Part shown: positions 25,890 through 33,856 of the stretch, in pieces | How the letters are laid out: every line of letters begins with the position of its first letter | How positions within the stretch are numbered: position 1 is the stretch's first letter | From: Nitrospira sp. UBA5698 | GTDB lineage: Bacteria > Nitrospirota > Nitrospiria > Nitrospirales > Nitrospiraceae | Direction: 5' to 3' | Assembly: GCA_002420115.1 (NCBI GenBank) | Contig: DIHK01000032.1 | Coordinates: 1-55,169 of the forward strand | Length of the DNA stretch: 55,169 nucleotides | The notes under the pieces: generated by a model | The model's database searches: none | Told to the model about the DNA's origin: nothing | Seen by the model: the letters and a program-made list of their open reading frames with translations, nothing else | Made by a program: the position numbers and the translations under genes

Positions 25890-27281
25890 GTGCATAGGCC
25901 TGTTTCATCAGGTTATCCAGTTACTTCGAGATTAGCAGCAGGACTGATTGTCAGCAGTGTTGTACTGTTGTTTCCCCTCGTCACGTTTGCACAAGCACTA
26001 CGGTTTCAACCACAGGGAGCGGTAGCGGCGGGTCAGGGAAACGCCTTTGCCGCCCAGGCCGATGATGCCTCAGCCCTCCACTATAATCCTGCAGGCCTGA
26101 CGCAGATCCGAGATATTCAGGCGGTCTTTGGGATCGCGTTAATGGGCGGTTCTATCAAGACCAAGAGTACTACGGGACTGGATACACGGGGAGACTACGG
26201 CGGAAGCGTCAGCTTCCCCCCTCCGGGACATACGTACCTTAGCGCGAATCTTGGAGCCCTGGGGCTCCCTCGCTTCTCTGCCGTAACAGTTGGGTTGGGG
26301 TTGGTCACATCATTCGGGTTACGAACCCGTTATCCCGTTGACGGTCCGTTCAATACGGCGGTGACGTCGGCAGAATTACCGCTGATCCATATCACGCCCA
26401 CGATTGCCTACCGGGTCAGCAACGATTTCTCAATCGCTGTCGGTGCAGACATTTATACCTTTGCCAGTTTTCTTGGCGAAGGACATACCGAGCAGAAGCA
26501 AGTCAGTGCCGGAGGGCTTGGTATTTCTCCAGGGTCGTCGATAGAACTAAACGGTACAGGAACAGGAGCAGGCGTGACGGTTGGGTTGTTGTATAGTCCC
26601 GTGAGAAACGAGGACGACAAACCGATCGTATCCATTGCCGCTGTCTATCGGAGTCAGGCGGTGGTGCCGTTGAGTGGCTCGTTGTTAGTGAATGGGATCA
26701 AGGTGGCGGATGCCGAGACGGATCTTGTGCTTCCGCAACGGGTTACAGGAGCCCTTGCGATCTGGCCGGTGCGTACCCGCAAAAGAGAGTGGAAAGTTGA
26801 GCTCGACGTTGAGTACGTAGGATGGAGCTCAAATAGGAATCTCGATGTGCGATTGTCCAATGGAGCCAGTATTCCTCAGCCTCAACGGTGGAAGAACGTG
26901 CCGGTGATCGCGCTCGGCACAGAGTACCGATGGCTGAACCCACGGTGGCTGTCGCACTGGGAGATTGCGGTCCGGTCAGGATATACGTATACGGCAGATC
27001 CCGTTCCTGATGAGACGTTTAACCCCGGTATCATTTCATTGCCCGCCCATACCCTGTCCCTTGGCGCGGGTTTTCTGTGTAAAGGAAGCGGTCGATTTCT
27101 GGGGCTGATCCCTTGCAGCGGAAAATCGGTCTTCTGGCCTAAAGGGATTGGCGTCGATCTCGCGTATCAGGAATGGTTTTATGAGTCAAAATCCGTCGTC
27201 GGTAATTTGAATCCGACCGTGAACGGGACCTACCACGCGTTTGTGCATCTGGGGACGTTCAGTTTTCGGTATCTCTTCTAA
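25890..27281 (+). CDS. FadL/TodX-type outer-membrane channel protein
   Basis: The 463-residue product has a signal peptide (two arginines, a hydrophobic core, cleavage likely after FAQA near residue 36). The mature N-terminus and early barrel are typical of FadL: GNAFAAQADDASALHYNPAGL contains the NPAG signature. The C-terminus ends in alternating aromatic residues, finishing FRYLF, as expected of an outer-membrane barrel. FadL proteins let hydrophobic molecules cross the outer membrane by lateral diffusion. The start is GTG 25890, since no ATG gives an intact signal peptide. The gene is divergent from luxR. FadL homologues in Sinorhizobium have been reported to help perceive long-chain AHLs, so a link to the neighbouring quorum system is possible. 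Confidence 0.9.
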   Translation: MHRPVSSGYPVTSRLAAGLIVSSVVLLFPLVTFAQALRFQPQGAVAAGQGNAFAAQADDASALHYNPAGLTQIRDIQAVFGIALMGGSIKTKSTTGLDTRGDYGGSVSFPPPGHTYLSANLGALGLPRFSAVTVGLGLVTSFGLRTRYPVDGPFNTAVTSAELPLIHITPTIAYRVSNDFSIAVGADIYTFASFLGEGHTEQKQVSAGGLGISPGSSIELNGTGTGAGVTVGLLYSPVRNEDDKPIVSIAAVYRSQAVVPLSGSLLVNGIKVADAETDLVLPQRVTGALAIWPVRTRKREWKVELDVEYVGWSSNRNLDVRLSNGASIPQPQRWKNVPVIALGTEYRWLNPRWLSHWEIAVRSGYTYTADPVPDETFNPGIISLPAHTLSLGAGFLCKGSGRFLGLIPCSGKSVFWPKGIGVDLAYQEWFYESKSVVGNLNPTVNGTYHAFVHLGTFSFRYLF

Positions 27282-27283
27282 CA

Positions 27284-27500
27284 AGCTGTTGACAAAGGCC
27301 GCCAGCGGCGTTCCCCGCCTTGCCGAACCGGCTTCGGGAGGCAGGTCACATCGCTCAGAGGCTCAACGTACGGGCCGGAGTACGATTCTCCCCCTCGCTG
27401 GTTGTGGCCTTGCTGAACAGCCTGCGGGGTATCTCGATTCGGTCAGCCACCGTGAGGATCGATCTGTTTGAGGGAGGGCGTAGGGTTTGCCGACACACTG
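27284..27500. other. Gap between fadL and uvrC with short hairpins
   Basis: No gene is seen in the 246 bases between the convergent fadL and uvrC. Short self-complementary pieces are present: GCCGC-ca-GCGGC near 27299, CCGAA-ccggc-TTCGG near 27324, and CGTAC/GTACG around GGGCCGGA near 27367. From memory the CGTAC hairpin with its flank resembles a tail sequence repeated in Nitrospira genomes, but I cannot verify this. Confidence 0.3.
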
Positions 27501-27527
27501 CTAGGAAACAACACAGAACAGATACGA

Positions 27528-29354
27528 TCAACTGCCAAGCACTTTGCGGAGATTCACAACGGTTTCTATATTTAGTCCCGCCTCTCGCAGAGCCTCATCA
27601 CTGGCTAAGGCTAATTGTTCAAGACTGCCGAATCGCTTCAACAGTCGATCGCGTCGTAGCTCCCCGATTCCGATGACTTGATCGAGTTTGGAGCCGGCCA
27701 GCGCTTTGCCGCGCAGCTTCCGATGGAAGGTGATTGCGAAGCGATGGGCTTCATCGCGGATGCGTTGGAGCAGGTGGGTGGAGGGAGATTGCGGCTTGAG
27801 CGCGATGGGATTTTTTCTCCCTGCCAGAAACACACGCTCTTCCTTGTCGCCACGGGCCTTGGCCAATCCGAGGATCGGTACGCCCTGTTGCCCAACTGCT
27901 TTGAGTCCCTCGAGCGCCGCCGCCAACTGACCCAATCCACCGTCGATGAGAATCAGATCAGGTTGGGCCAGGTTTTCCATCGTTCGACCAGGCTCACCAT
28001 CGGCTCCGCCGTAGCGACGTGTGACCACTTCCTTCATGCTGGCGAAGTCGTTGGCGCCCACGACGGTTTGGATCTTGAACCGCCGATAGTCGGCGTTCTT
28101 CATCTGCCCATCTTCCCAGACGACCATCGATGCGACCGATTGGTTCCCCATCGTATTGGAGATGTCGAATCCTTCAATGCGACGTGGGGGCTGATCCAGT
28201 CGTAACATCCGCTTCAGTTCCTCACCGGCTTGCCGGTCACGTTCTTCGTCACGTAAATGATTAGCCACTGCCGAAGCCGCATTCTCCTCGGCCAAGAGGA
28301 CGAGTTGATGTTTGGTGCCTCGCTCTGGCGAGCAGACACGAACTGATTCGCCTCGCTTCTCGGATAACCATTGCTGGATCAGTACCGCGTCTTCGAGGTC
28401 GGTTGGGATGAGCAGTTCTCTCGGGGGTTGCCCATCCTTGTTATAAAATTGTTCAATGGCTGAGCGGACGAGCTCCTCGTCCGATGCATCAGCCGACTGA
28501 GGCCAGAAGAAATCTTTCCGGCCGATCAGTAGGCCGCCGCGCACGAACAGAATTTGGAGATCGACGGCTGCGCCTTGTCTGGAGAGGCCGATCACATCTT
28601 GATCCGCGGCTGAGGTCTGCGTGATCCGTTGCTTCTCCAGCATCCGTTCGATCTTAAAAAGGCGATCCCGTAACCGTGCGGCTTCCTCGAATTCTTCTCG
28701 GTCCGCTGCGGCTTCCATGCGTGCCCGAAGATCGTCCAGCAACTCGTGGTCTCGGCCTTCCAGAAACTGGCGGACCTGTTTGACGATCTGATGGTACTCC
28801 TCCTTTGACTGATTACCAGTACAGGGTGCCATGCATCGTTTGATTTCAAACTCGATACAGGCGCGGTCGGCGGTGCCATGGATGTCGATCGTGCAGGTGG
28901 CAAGCGGAAAGACGTGCTTGATGACTTTCAACGTCTCTCGCAGAGCGTTCGCCGGAGTATAGGGTCCATAGTAGAGGGCTCCGTCTTTTTGTACGCGGCG
29001 CACGATCGAGAGTCGAGGAAAGTCATCTTTGATCGGCAGCCGCACATAGGGGTACTGTTTGTCGTCCCGCAACACGACGTTGAAGCGGGGTTTGTGGCGC
29101 TTGACCAGGTTGCTTTCGAGAATCAGCGCTTCGAGCTCTGATCGAGTCACCATCGTTTCCAGATCGGTCACCTGACTGACGAGTAGACTGGTCTTGGGGC
29201 TATGGTCGGCACTCTTTTGAAAATACGATCGGACCCGGTCGGCGAGTACTGCGGCTTTCCCGATGTAAATGATGTCCCGTTGTTCGTTCTTGAACAGGTA
29301 GACGCCAGGTTGATCGGGGAGATGCGCGAGTTTGGATTGAAAGTCAGTAGTCAT
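27528..29354 (-). CDS. uvrC: Excinuclease ABC subunit C (UvrC)
   Basis: UvrC makes the two incisions flanking a lesion during nucleotide excision repair. The 608-residue product has an N-terminal GIY-YIG nuclease (about 12-90: PGVYLFKN, IIYIGKA, LADRVRSYF). A cysteine cluster follows (about 150-180), then the UVR motif that binds UvrB (about 200-235). The RNase H-like nuclease has FDISN and LILIDGG aspartates and a DEAHRFA histidine. The tail is a helix-hairpin-helix (IGIGELRRDRLLKRFGSLEQL). The length is normal. The start codon lies inside a dispersed repeat (29344-29379), and no ribosome site is visible. uvrA is in the same window at 103-2610, so the repair set is split here; uvrB is not in the window. 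Confidence 0.97.
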   Translation of the reverse strand: MTTDFQSKLAHLPDQPGVYLFKNEQRDIIYIGKAAVLADRVRSYFQKSADHSPKTSLLVSQVTDLETMVTRSELEALILESNLVKRHKPRFNVVLRDDKQYPYVRLPIKDDFPRLSIVRRVQKDGALYYGPYTPANALRETLKVIKHVFPLATCTIDIHGTADRACIEFEIKRCMAPCTGNQSKEEYHQIVKQVRQFLEGRDHELLDDLRARMEAAADREEFEEAARLRDRLFKIERMLEKQRITQTSAADQDVIGLSRQGAAVDLQILFVRGGLLIGRKDFFWPQSADASDEELVRSAIEQFYNKDGQPPRELLIPTDLEDAVLIQQWLSEKRGESVRVCSPERGTKHQLVLLAEENAASAVANHLRDEERDRQAGEELKRMLRLDQPPRRIEGFDISNTMGNQSVASMVVWEDGQMKNADYRRFKIQTVVGANDFASMKEVVTRRYGGADGEPGRTMENLAQPDLILIDGGLGQLAAALEGLKAVGQQGVPILGLAKARGDKEERVFLAGRKNPIALKPQSPSTHLLQRIRDEAHRFAITFHRKLRGKALAGSKLDQVIGIGELRRDRLLKRFGSLEQLALASDEALREAGLNIETVVNLRKVLGS

Positions 29355-29379
29355 CGGTCACGAGTCATTAGTCATTGGC
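29344..29379. repeat. Dispersed TGAC-type repeat over the uvrC start
   Basis: This is a run of degenerate 7-8 bp units of the form GTCATTG/GTCATCG. It includes the 13-mer TAGTCATCGGTCA that is shared exactly with the elements upstream of nuoM and downstream of nuoB. The uvrC start codon lies inside it. Confidence 0.6.
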
Positions 29380-29429
29380 AGGAAGAGAAGAGCACATGCC
29401 CCCATTGTACAGCGCAAGAGGCAATGAGG

Positions 29430-29816
29430 CTATTGTGTCTTGGGGGGTGCCTTTGGAGAGCCTATGGCCTTGATATAGGCGTTCAGTGTTCGTAAGAACG
29501 TTGTCAGTTCCCGGTCCAATTCTTGGTGCAGGGTAGGCGAAATATACCCCTCATCGAGGCAGGTGAGCAGATGGTCCTGAACCTCGCAGGCAGAACCACG
29601 AGCAATCCGACAGAGCTGTGCATTTTCTTTGTAGTGAAAGCGTCCAAATCCCTCCGCGAGATTTGCCGTGAGGGAAATGGCCGCCGCTCTTATTTGCCCA
29701 GCAAGATTGTAGCGCTCCTCTGCCGGTAAGGTTTTGGCGACCTCATAGAGCTTTCTGCGGAGAGATCTACTGAGCTTCCAGACCTCGAGATCCTGGAATG
29801 TTCTTGCAGTCGCCAT
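29430..29816 (-). CDS. Four-helix-bundle protein (23S rRNA IVP family type)
   Basis: The 128-residue product is all-helical and carries the family marks: an N-terminal FQDLEVWKLSR, a central QIRAAAISLTANLAEGFGR and a C-terminal helix starting near ELDRELTTFLRTLN. The family was first seen in intervening sequences inside 23S rRNA genes, but stand-alone chromosomal copies like this one are common and of unknown function. The gene sits between uvrC and dapF, and inverted copies of a TGAC-type repeat flank it on both sides (29344-29379 and 29826-29860). That suggests it may have arrived as a unit. No strong ribosome site is present. Confidence 0.88.
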   Translation of the reverse strand: MATARTFQDLEVWKLSRSLRRKLYEVAKTLPAEERYNLAGQIRAAAISLTANLAEGFGRFHYKENAQLCRIARGSACEVQDHLLTCLDEGYISPTLHQELDRELTTFLRTLNAYIKAIGSPKAPPKTQ

Positions 29817-29825
29817 CTGTTTCGA

Positions 29826-29860
29826 ATGACCAATGACTATTGACCAAGGACCTTTGACTC
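29826..29860. repeat. Dispersed TGAC-type repeat upstream of the IVP-type gene
   Basis: This run of degenerate units (TGACCAA, TGACTAT, TGACCAA) is the inverted counterpart of the element at 29344-29379 on the other side of the gene. Confidence 0.6.
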
Positions 29861-29862
29861 GT

Positions 29863-30732
29863 TCATCGCAGCGTTCTCACGAATGACGGACTCAAGGTGC
29901 CTCGTGCTACCTCGGCCACGGGCCCCTTCATGGTGAGGCTAAAGTCAGAGGCCACCTCGATATTCAGCATACCTCCCGGCATCTTTACCGTCACAGGACT
30001 CTTTACCAGTCCGAGACGTACCGCTACGCTTGCTGCCGCGCAGGATGATGAACCGGAGGCCTGTGTCTCCCCGGCTCCACGTTCCCAAATCAGAATGAAG
30101 ATTTCTTTTGGTCCGGTTGGAACGGCCAGTTGCACGTTCGTTCGTTTAGGAAACAGCGTGTGGTTTTCAAGGGCCGGCCCTAGTGTCAAGAGCTCTTCGC
30201 GCGACCAGGATCCTCCCGCTGGCTTGAAGACAACGCAATGGGGGTTTCCGACGCTCACGCCGGTAAAAGTCAGTGAAGTTCCACCTGCTTCAATCGGTTG
30301 TTGAATCAATTCGGGCACGTCCAATGAGCAGGGGAGCGCATCAGGCTTGAAGGTGGCGGTTCCCATCTCAACGGTTGCAGCTGCCGCATCGCCATGTCGG
30401 TCTACGTGCAATGCAATTGTCACTTTCCCACCTTTCGTATCGACCGTGAAGTGTTTCTTCTTGGTCCTCCCGGTCGCATGGAGATAGCGGGCGAAAATGC
30501 GAAGCCCGTTTCCTGATTTCTCGGCTTCGCTGCCGTCTGGGTTAAAGATGCGTAGACCAAAGTCTGCCTTTTTAGAGGGAACCAGGGCTAGGATCCCGTC
30601 GCTGCCCAGTCCCCAATTGCGATCACAGACCGCTTTGATGTTCTTAGGCGAGAGCTTGAAGGTTAGTTCCTTGGGGTCCATCACAATATAATCGTTGCCC
30701 AGCCCGTGTCCGCGGAAAAACCCGTTTTTCAT
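29863..30732 (-). CDS. dapF: Diaminopimelate epimerase homologue with both catalytic Cys replaced by Ser
   Basis: DapF converts LL- to meso-diaminopimelate for lysine and cell-wall synthesis. The 289-residue product aligns end to end with the family: GHGLGNDYIVMD, NPDGSEAEKSGNGLRIFARY, SVGNPHCVVF, RTNVQ, ERGAGETQASGSSSCAAA and MPGGMLNIE. However, the first catalytic Cys (the C of CGNG in H. influenzae and E. coli) is Ser here (KSGNG, codon TCA). The second (the first C of ACGSGACA) is also Ser (ASGSSSCA, codon TCC). The rest of the substrate pocket is kept. It may be a diverged isomerase with another substrate, an inactive paralogue, or an unusual serine version. AGGAG precedes the ATG by 6-7 bases. 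Confidence 0.85.
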   Translation of the reverse strand: MKNGFFRGHGLGNDYIVMDPKELTFKLSPKNIKAVCDRNWGLGSDGILALVPSKKADFGLRIFNPDGSEAEKSGNGLRIFARYLHATGRTKKKHFTVDTKGGKVTIALHVDRHGDAAAATVEMGTATFKPDALPCSLDVPELIQQPIEAGGTSLTFTGVSVGNPHCVVFKPAGGSWSREELLTLGPALENHTLFPKRTNVQLAVPTGPKEIFILIWERGAGETQASGSSSCAAASVAVRLGLVKSPVTVKMPGGMLNIEVASDFSLTMKGPVAEVARGTLSPSFVRTLR

Positions 30733-30786
30733 TCTTCTCCTCCGTATCTCGTTGTTCGTGGAATGTGAAGCGGGGGCAACAATACT

Positions 30787-30904
30787 GAGTCATTAGTCAC
30801 TGGTCAATAGTCGGGAGAAATCACTGGTCATTAGAGGTGGGTAAGAGCGTCTCCACTCTCCGGCTCATGACCACTGACAAATAACTGTTGACCGATGACC
30901 GTCA
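30787..30904. repeat. Inverted pair of TGAC-type repeats in the dapF-VOC gap
   Basis: The left part (30787-30832) has repeated units such as GTCATTA, GTCACTG and GTCAATA. The right part (30866-30904) has the complementary orientation: ATGACCACTGAC and TTGACCGATGACC. Together they can form an imperfect long hairpin. The right part runs into the 3' end of the VOC gene. Confidence 0.55.
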
Positions 30905-31303
30905 CTAGACAATCTTTACGCTTGCCGGTCGTTCGATCAACTCAATCTCGTAACCGTCCGGCGCATCGATGAAGATAAACCGACTCCCGGAAGAAGTCTT
31001 CGTCGGGCCATCGGTAATCTTGACCCCCATGGCATTGAGCGAGGCGATTGTCTCGTCGAGATTGTCAACTTGGAAGGCCAGATGGACCAGATCTTCCTGC
31101 ACCTTCACTGGCCCGCTAGGAGGAAAACTGGTTAGTTCGATCAGTTCGTCGCTGTTGGGCACCTTTAAGAACGCAAGGTGTGATCCACGAGGAGATGTTT
31201 TCCGTTCAATGACCTCAAGCCCCAACACGCCCGAATAAAACTGGATGGTTTCATCCAAGTCGCTGACCCGCATGCGGGTGTGGAGAAGCTTTGTAACCTT
31301 CAT
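30905..31303 (-). CDS. VOC-superfamily (glyoxalase-like) metalloenzyme
   Basis: This is a 132-residue single-domain protein with the paired beta-alpha-beta-beta-beta motifs of the vicinal oxygen chelate fold. The four expected metal ligands can be placed: His in LLHTRMRVSD, Glu in DELIELTSF, His in DLVHLAFQVD and Glu in GYEIELIER. The pattern is close to lactoylglutathione lyase (GloA), but the exact substrate is uncertain. It is encoded on the minus strand downstream of the GNAT gene. Confidence 0.88.
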   Translation of the reverse strand: MKVTKLLHTRMRVSDLDETIQFYSGVLGLEVIERKTSPRGSHLAFLKVPNSDELIELTSFPPSGPVKVQEDLVHLAFQVDNLDETIASLNAMGVKITDGPTKTSSGSRFIFIDAPDGYEIELIERPASVKIV

Positions 31304-31390
31304 GAGAAGAGCTTATAGCAGATGACCTATCGTCAATGGTAGGGACTGGAATCACAGAATGGATATTTCTGTACTATTTGCCATAAGCCA

Positions 31391-31864
31391 TCAGCTCTTT
31401 CTGGCGGGTCCTGCCGTCTTGCGGAGGAGTATTTCGGCGTGCCCGGGAATCAAGAAATTCGGCATGGGGCCGATTTCCAAGTAGCCCTGTTTCTTGTAGA
31501 ACGCCCGAGCTGGTTCATTGAAATCCGACACGCAGGCAAACAGGTTCTTGGTTCTCTGGAACACGAGACTCTCAATGTGCGTCAAGAGTTGACCGCCGAC
31601 TCCCTTCTGACGAGCCCAGACGGCCACACCTAAGAGTTCGAGGTAGTCACCTAAGAGAAACTTCTGCTTCACGATCGCAACGCCTGCGACTCGTCCGTCA
31701 CGTTCAGCGATATAGCAATCTCGGCCTTGAGGCAGAGGACAGAAAATACGGCTCCAATCATCCCCCCCGTAGCCAAGCCGGTTCCATGGTTCAGAGTCAC
31801 TCAATAGCTGGATAACCGCCTTCCGATCATCCGGCACCATGGTTCTGATGGCCGACGTCGTCAT
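31391..31864 (-). CDS. GNAT-family N-acetyltransferase
   Basis: The 157-residue product has the acetyl-CoA binding signature (VAVWARQKGVGGQLLTHIE), an N-terminal AIRTMVPDDRKAV strand/helix and the C-terminal NEPARAFYKKQGY motif. The substrate is unknown. ATG 31864 is preferred over the longer frame because it overlaps the stop of the upstream deacetylase gene (ATGA), indicating translational coupling. Confidence 0.85.
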   Translation of the reverse strand: MTTSAIRTMVPDDRKAVIQLLSDSEPWNRLGYGGDDWSRIFCPLPQGRDCYIAERDGRVAGVAIVKQKFLLGDYLELLGVAVWARQKGVGGQLLTHIESLVFQRTKNLFACVSDFNEPARAFYKKQGYLEIGPMPNFLIPGHAEILLRKTAGPARKS

Positions 31865-32577
31865 GGGGTCTGGGATGTACAATCCAATAGCTCGTTCACG
31901 GTCATCGGGCGAAGTTTCTTGGCCGGGAGAGTCTCACGCGTGAGGCGCTCGATCACCTGTCGAGTCTGCTTGCCCTTTCCATTGGCATGAAACACGATGA
32001 TGCTGCCGGGCTTTGCGCGCTTGGAAACCCTGGTGAAAATCTGCTCCGCAGAAAGGGTCGGGTCCGGATCACCTGACTCAATATTCCATTGGATAAACTG
32101 GAGGCCAAGCAGCTTGACCACGGCCACTGTCACATCATTGTATTCGCCGTACGGCGGGCGAAAGAGTCTGGCTTGGTGGCCGTAGTGTTCCTGCAGCAGT
32201 GTGACGGGGCCTAAGATCTCGGTACGCTGTTCGTCGGCATCGTGCATGGGAAGGTGAGCGTGCACGTCACCATGCGTGCCAATTTCAAAGAAATCGAGAC
32301 CCAGAAGCTGTTCCACCTCTGATTCGTGTTTGGCCATCCACTTACCGGACATAAAGAACGTGGCTGGAATGCGATGGGTAATCAGATAGTCCATCAACGG
32401 CTGATCATAACCGGATCCCTTTCGCACGGGACAGAGATCGAATGTCAGGGCCACACCCGGACAGCGAGGTGAGCCAGCAGTAATGACTTGGGCAAAACTT
32501 GGAGTCGAGGGTGTCAGCTCAAGGGCTATGAGGGAGAGCAGGTACAGCAGTGCACGTGTTGGAACCAGTCGTCGCAT
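31861..32577 (-). CDS. NodB-type polysaccharide deacetylase family protein with atypical motif 1
   Basis: The product is 238 residues with an N-terminal signal sequence (RRLVPTRALLYLLSLIALEL, cleavage likely after SFAQ), so it acts outside the cytoplasm. Motif 2 (THGDVHAHL) supplies the two metal histidines, and RPPYGEYN is motif 3. Motif 1 reads TFDLCP where classical members have TFDDGP. The catalytic Asp is kept but the second, metal-binding Asp is Leu. A TFDLC version with a later GYD is, to my knowledge, a recurring subfamily, so the protein may still be active. I chose ATG 32577 because the longer frame would overlap the divergent protease gene and destroy the signal peptide. It is coupled to the GNAT gene. 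Confidence 0.87.
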   Translation of the reverse strand: MRRLVPTRALLYLLSLIALELTPSTPSFAQVITAGSPRCPGVALTFDLCPVRKGSGYDQPLMDYLITHRIPATFFMSGKWMAKHESEVEQLLGLDFFEIGTHGDVHAHLPMHDADEQRTEILGPVTLLQEHYGHQARLFRPPYGEYNDVTVAVVKLLGLQFIQWNIESGDPDPTLSAEQIFTRVSKRAKPGSIIVFHANGKGKQTRQVIERLTRETLPAKKLRPMTVNELLDCTSQTP

Positions 32578-32646
32578 CAAGGCTAGTATACATGAACAGA
32601 GGGGGAAGATTGACCCATTCCCCATTCCGCTGTTACGGTGTGTGAT

Positions 32647-33807
32647 ATGCAGATGCGTTCGTGGGAAATCGGCCGAGCGTTGGGCATTCCCATTCGAATC
32701 CATCCGTCCTGGTTTCTCGTGTTTCTCCTCGCCACGTGGACGCTCTCAACAGACTATCTGCCGGAGACTCTCCCCGGACTCAGTCCTGGTCGCTATTGGG
32801 TGATGGGAGCCGTCGCGGCGACGCTCCTCTTTCTGTCCGTCCTCTTGCATGAACTGGGACATTCCTACGTAGCACTGTCCTACCGGATTCCGATTGAGCA
32901 GATCACCCTGTTTCTCTTCGGCGGGGTTGCGCACATGCGCCAGGAGGCCCCGTCCCCTAAAGCAGAGTTTTTCATCGCGATCGCCGGACCACTCGTCAGT
33001 TTCGTGATCAGCGGGGGCTGCTTGGCGATTGTCGCTCTGGCTGAGGCGATTCAACAGGAACAGGCGCTCCGTGGGGTAGTCATGCTCGGACTCTTATTGG
33101 GGTTTGGAAACCTCCAGCTCGGGGTGTTCAATCTGATTCCGGGTTTTCCGCTGGACGGAGGGAGAATCCTGCGCGCGGGCCTCTGGGCCTGGGGAAAAGA
33201 TTATTATCGCGCAACGAAACAAGCAGCAGTGGCGGGCCTCGGGTTTGGCGTGATCTTTGTACTGTGGGGGCTGCGGCGAATTCAGCAAGCGGCAACCGGT
33301 GAGCTGGATACGTCGATGGTCTGGACGGGAGCATGGCTGGCACTGATCGGCATTTTTCTCTACATCGCAGCGCTGGCGAGTCGACGACAAGCGGTGCTGC
33401 GCCAGTCCATCTCGACTATTCGGACTCAAGACCTGATGGTGACGACGGTTGTGTCGATTCCAGCGGAAACCACGCTTGATGAGGCCGTAAACCGCTATTT
33501 CCAGGCCTATGGGTATGGAGGATTTCCTGTCGTGGACGATCGACGCCTGCTTGGACTCGTGACCGTACCCGACATTCGAGCTGTGCCGGCGGACACCTGG
33601 TCCCGGCGTCGGGTCGATCAGGTGATGCGTCCTCTTTCGGACTCGATGATCATCGCGCCTGATGTTCCGGCAGTTCACGCGATGGGACGTATGGCTCGTG
33701 AGGGGTCGGATCAACTCATCGTCATGGAGGGCGGAGAAATGGTCGGACTCGTGACGCAGTCAGCTCTTGTGCATTTTCTGCAGCTTCGTCGCCACCCTAT
33801 CCGTTGA
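32647..33807 (+). CDS. Site-2 (M50) intramembrane metalloprotease with CBS domains
   Basis: The 386-residue protein has about six membrane segments and the two S2P hallmarks: HELGH in an early helix (near residue 75) and NLIPGFPLDGGRIL (near 160-175), which supplies the third metal ligand. Two CBS motifs form the C-terminal ~140 residues, as in the Rip3 group of regulated proteases. CBS pairs usually bind adenine nucleotides, so activity may follow energy status. Its substrates are unknown; anti-sigma factors or membrane regulators are typical. Start codons GTG 32638, ATG 32647 and ATG 32653 are all possible, and none has a clear ribosome site. Confidence 0.92.
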   Translation: MQMRSWEIGRALGIPIRIHPSWFLVFLLATWTLSTDYLPETLPGLSPGRYWVMGAVAATLLFLSVLLHELGHSYVALSYRIPIEQITLFLFGGVAHMRQEAPSPKAEFFIAIAGPLVSFVISGGCLAIVALAEAIQQEQALRGVVMLGLLLGFGNLQLGVFNLIPGFPLDGGRILRAGLWAWGKDYYRATKQAAVAGLGFGVIFVLWGLRRIQQAATGELDTSMVWTGAWLALIGIFLYIAALASRRQAVLRQSISTIRTQDLMVTTVVSIPAETTLDEAVNRYFQAYGYGGFPVVDDRRLLGLVTVPDIRAVPADTWSRRRVDQVMRPLSDSMIIAPDVPAVHAMGRMAREGSDQLIVMEGGEMVGLVTQSALVHFLQLRRHPIR

Positions 33808-33856
33808 ATCGCGCGACGCATTTCAATTGTCATCGCAGCATTCCCGCTATCAGGCA

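Noticed and set aside
25899..25913. CCTG-N6-CAGG palindrome at the start of fadL as a lux box
   Set aside because: The spacing is 6 rather than 10 bases and it lies inside the signal-peptide codons.
33094..33714. A 206-codon minus frame opposite the M50 protease gene
   Set aside because: It is antisense to the catalytic and CBS regions, very rich in Arg, His and Pro, with no domain pattern.
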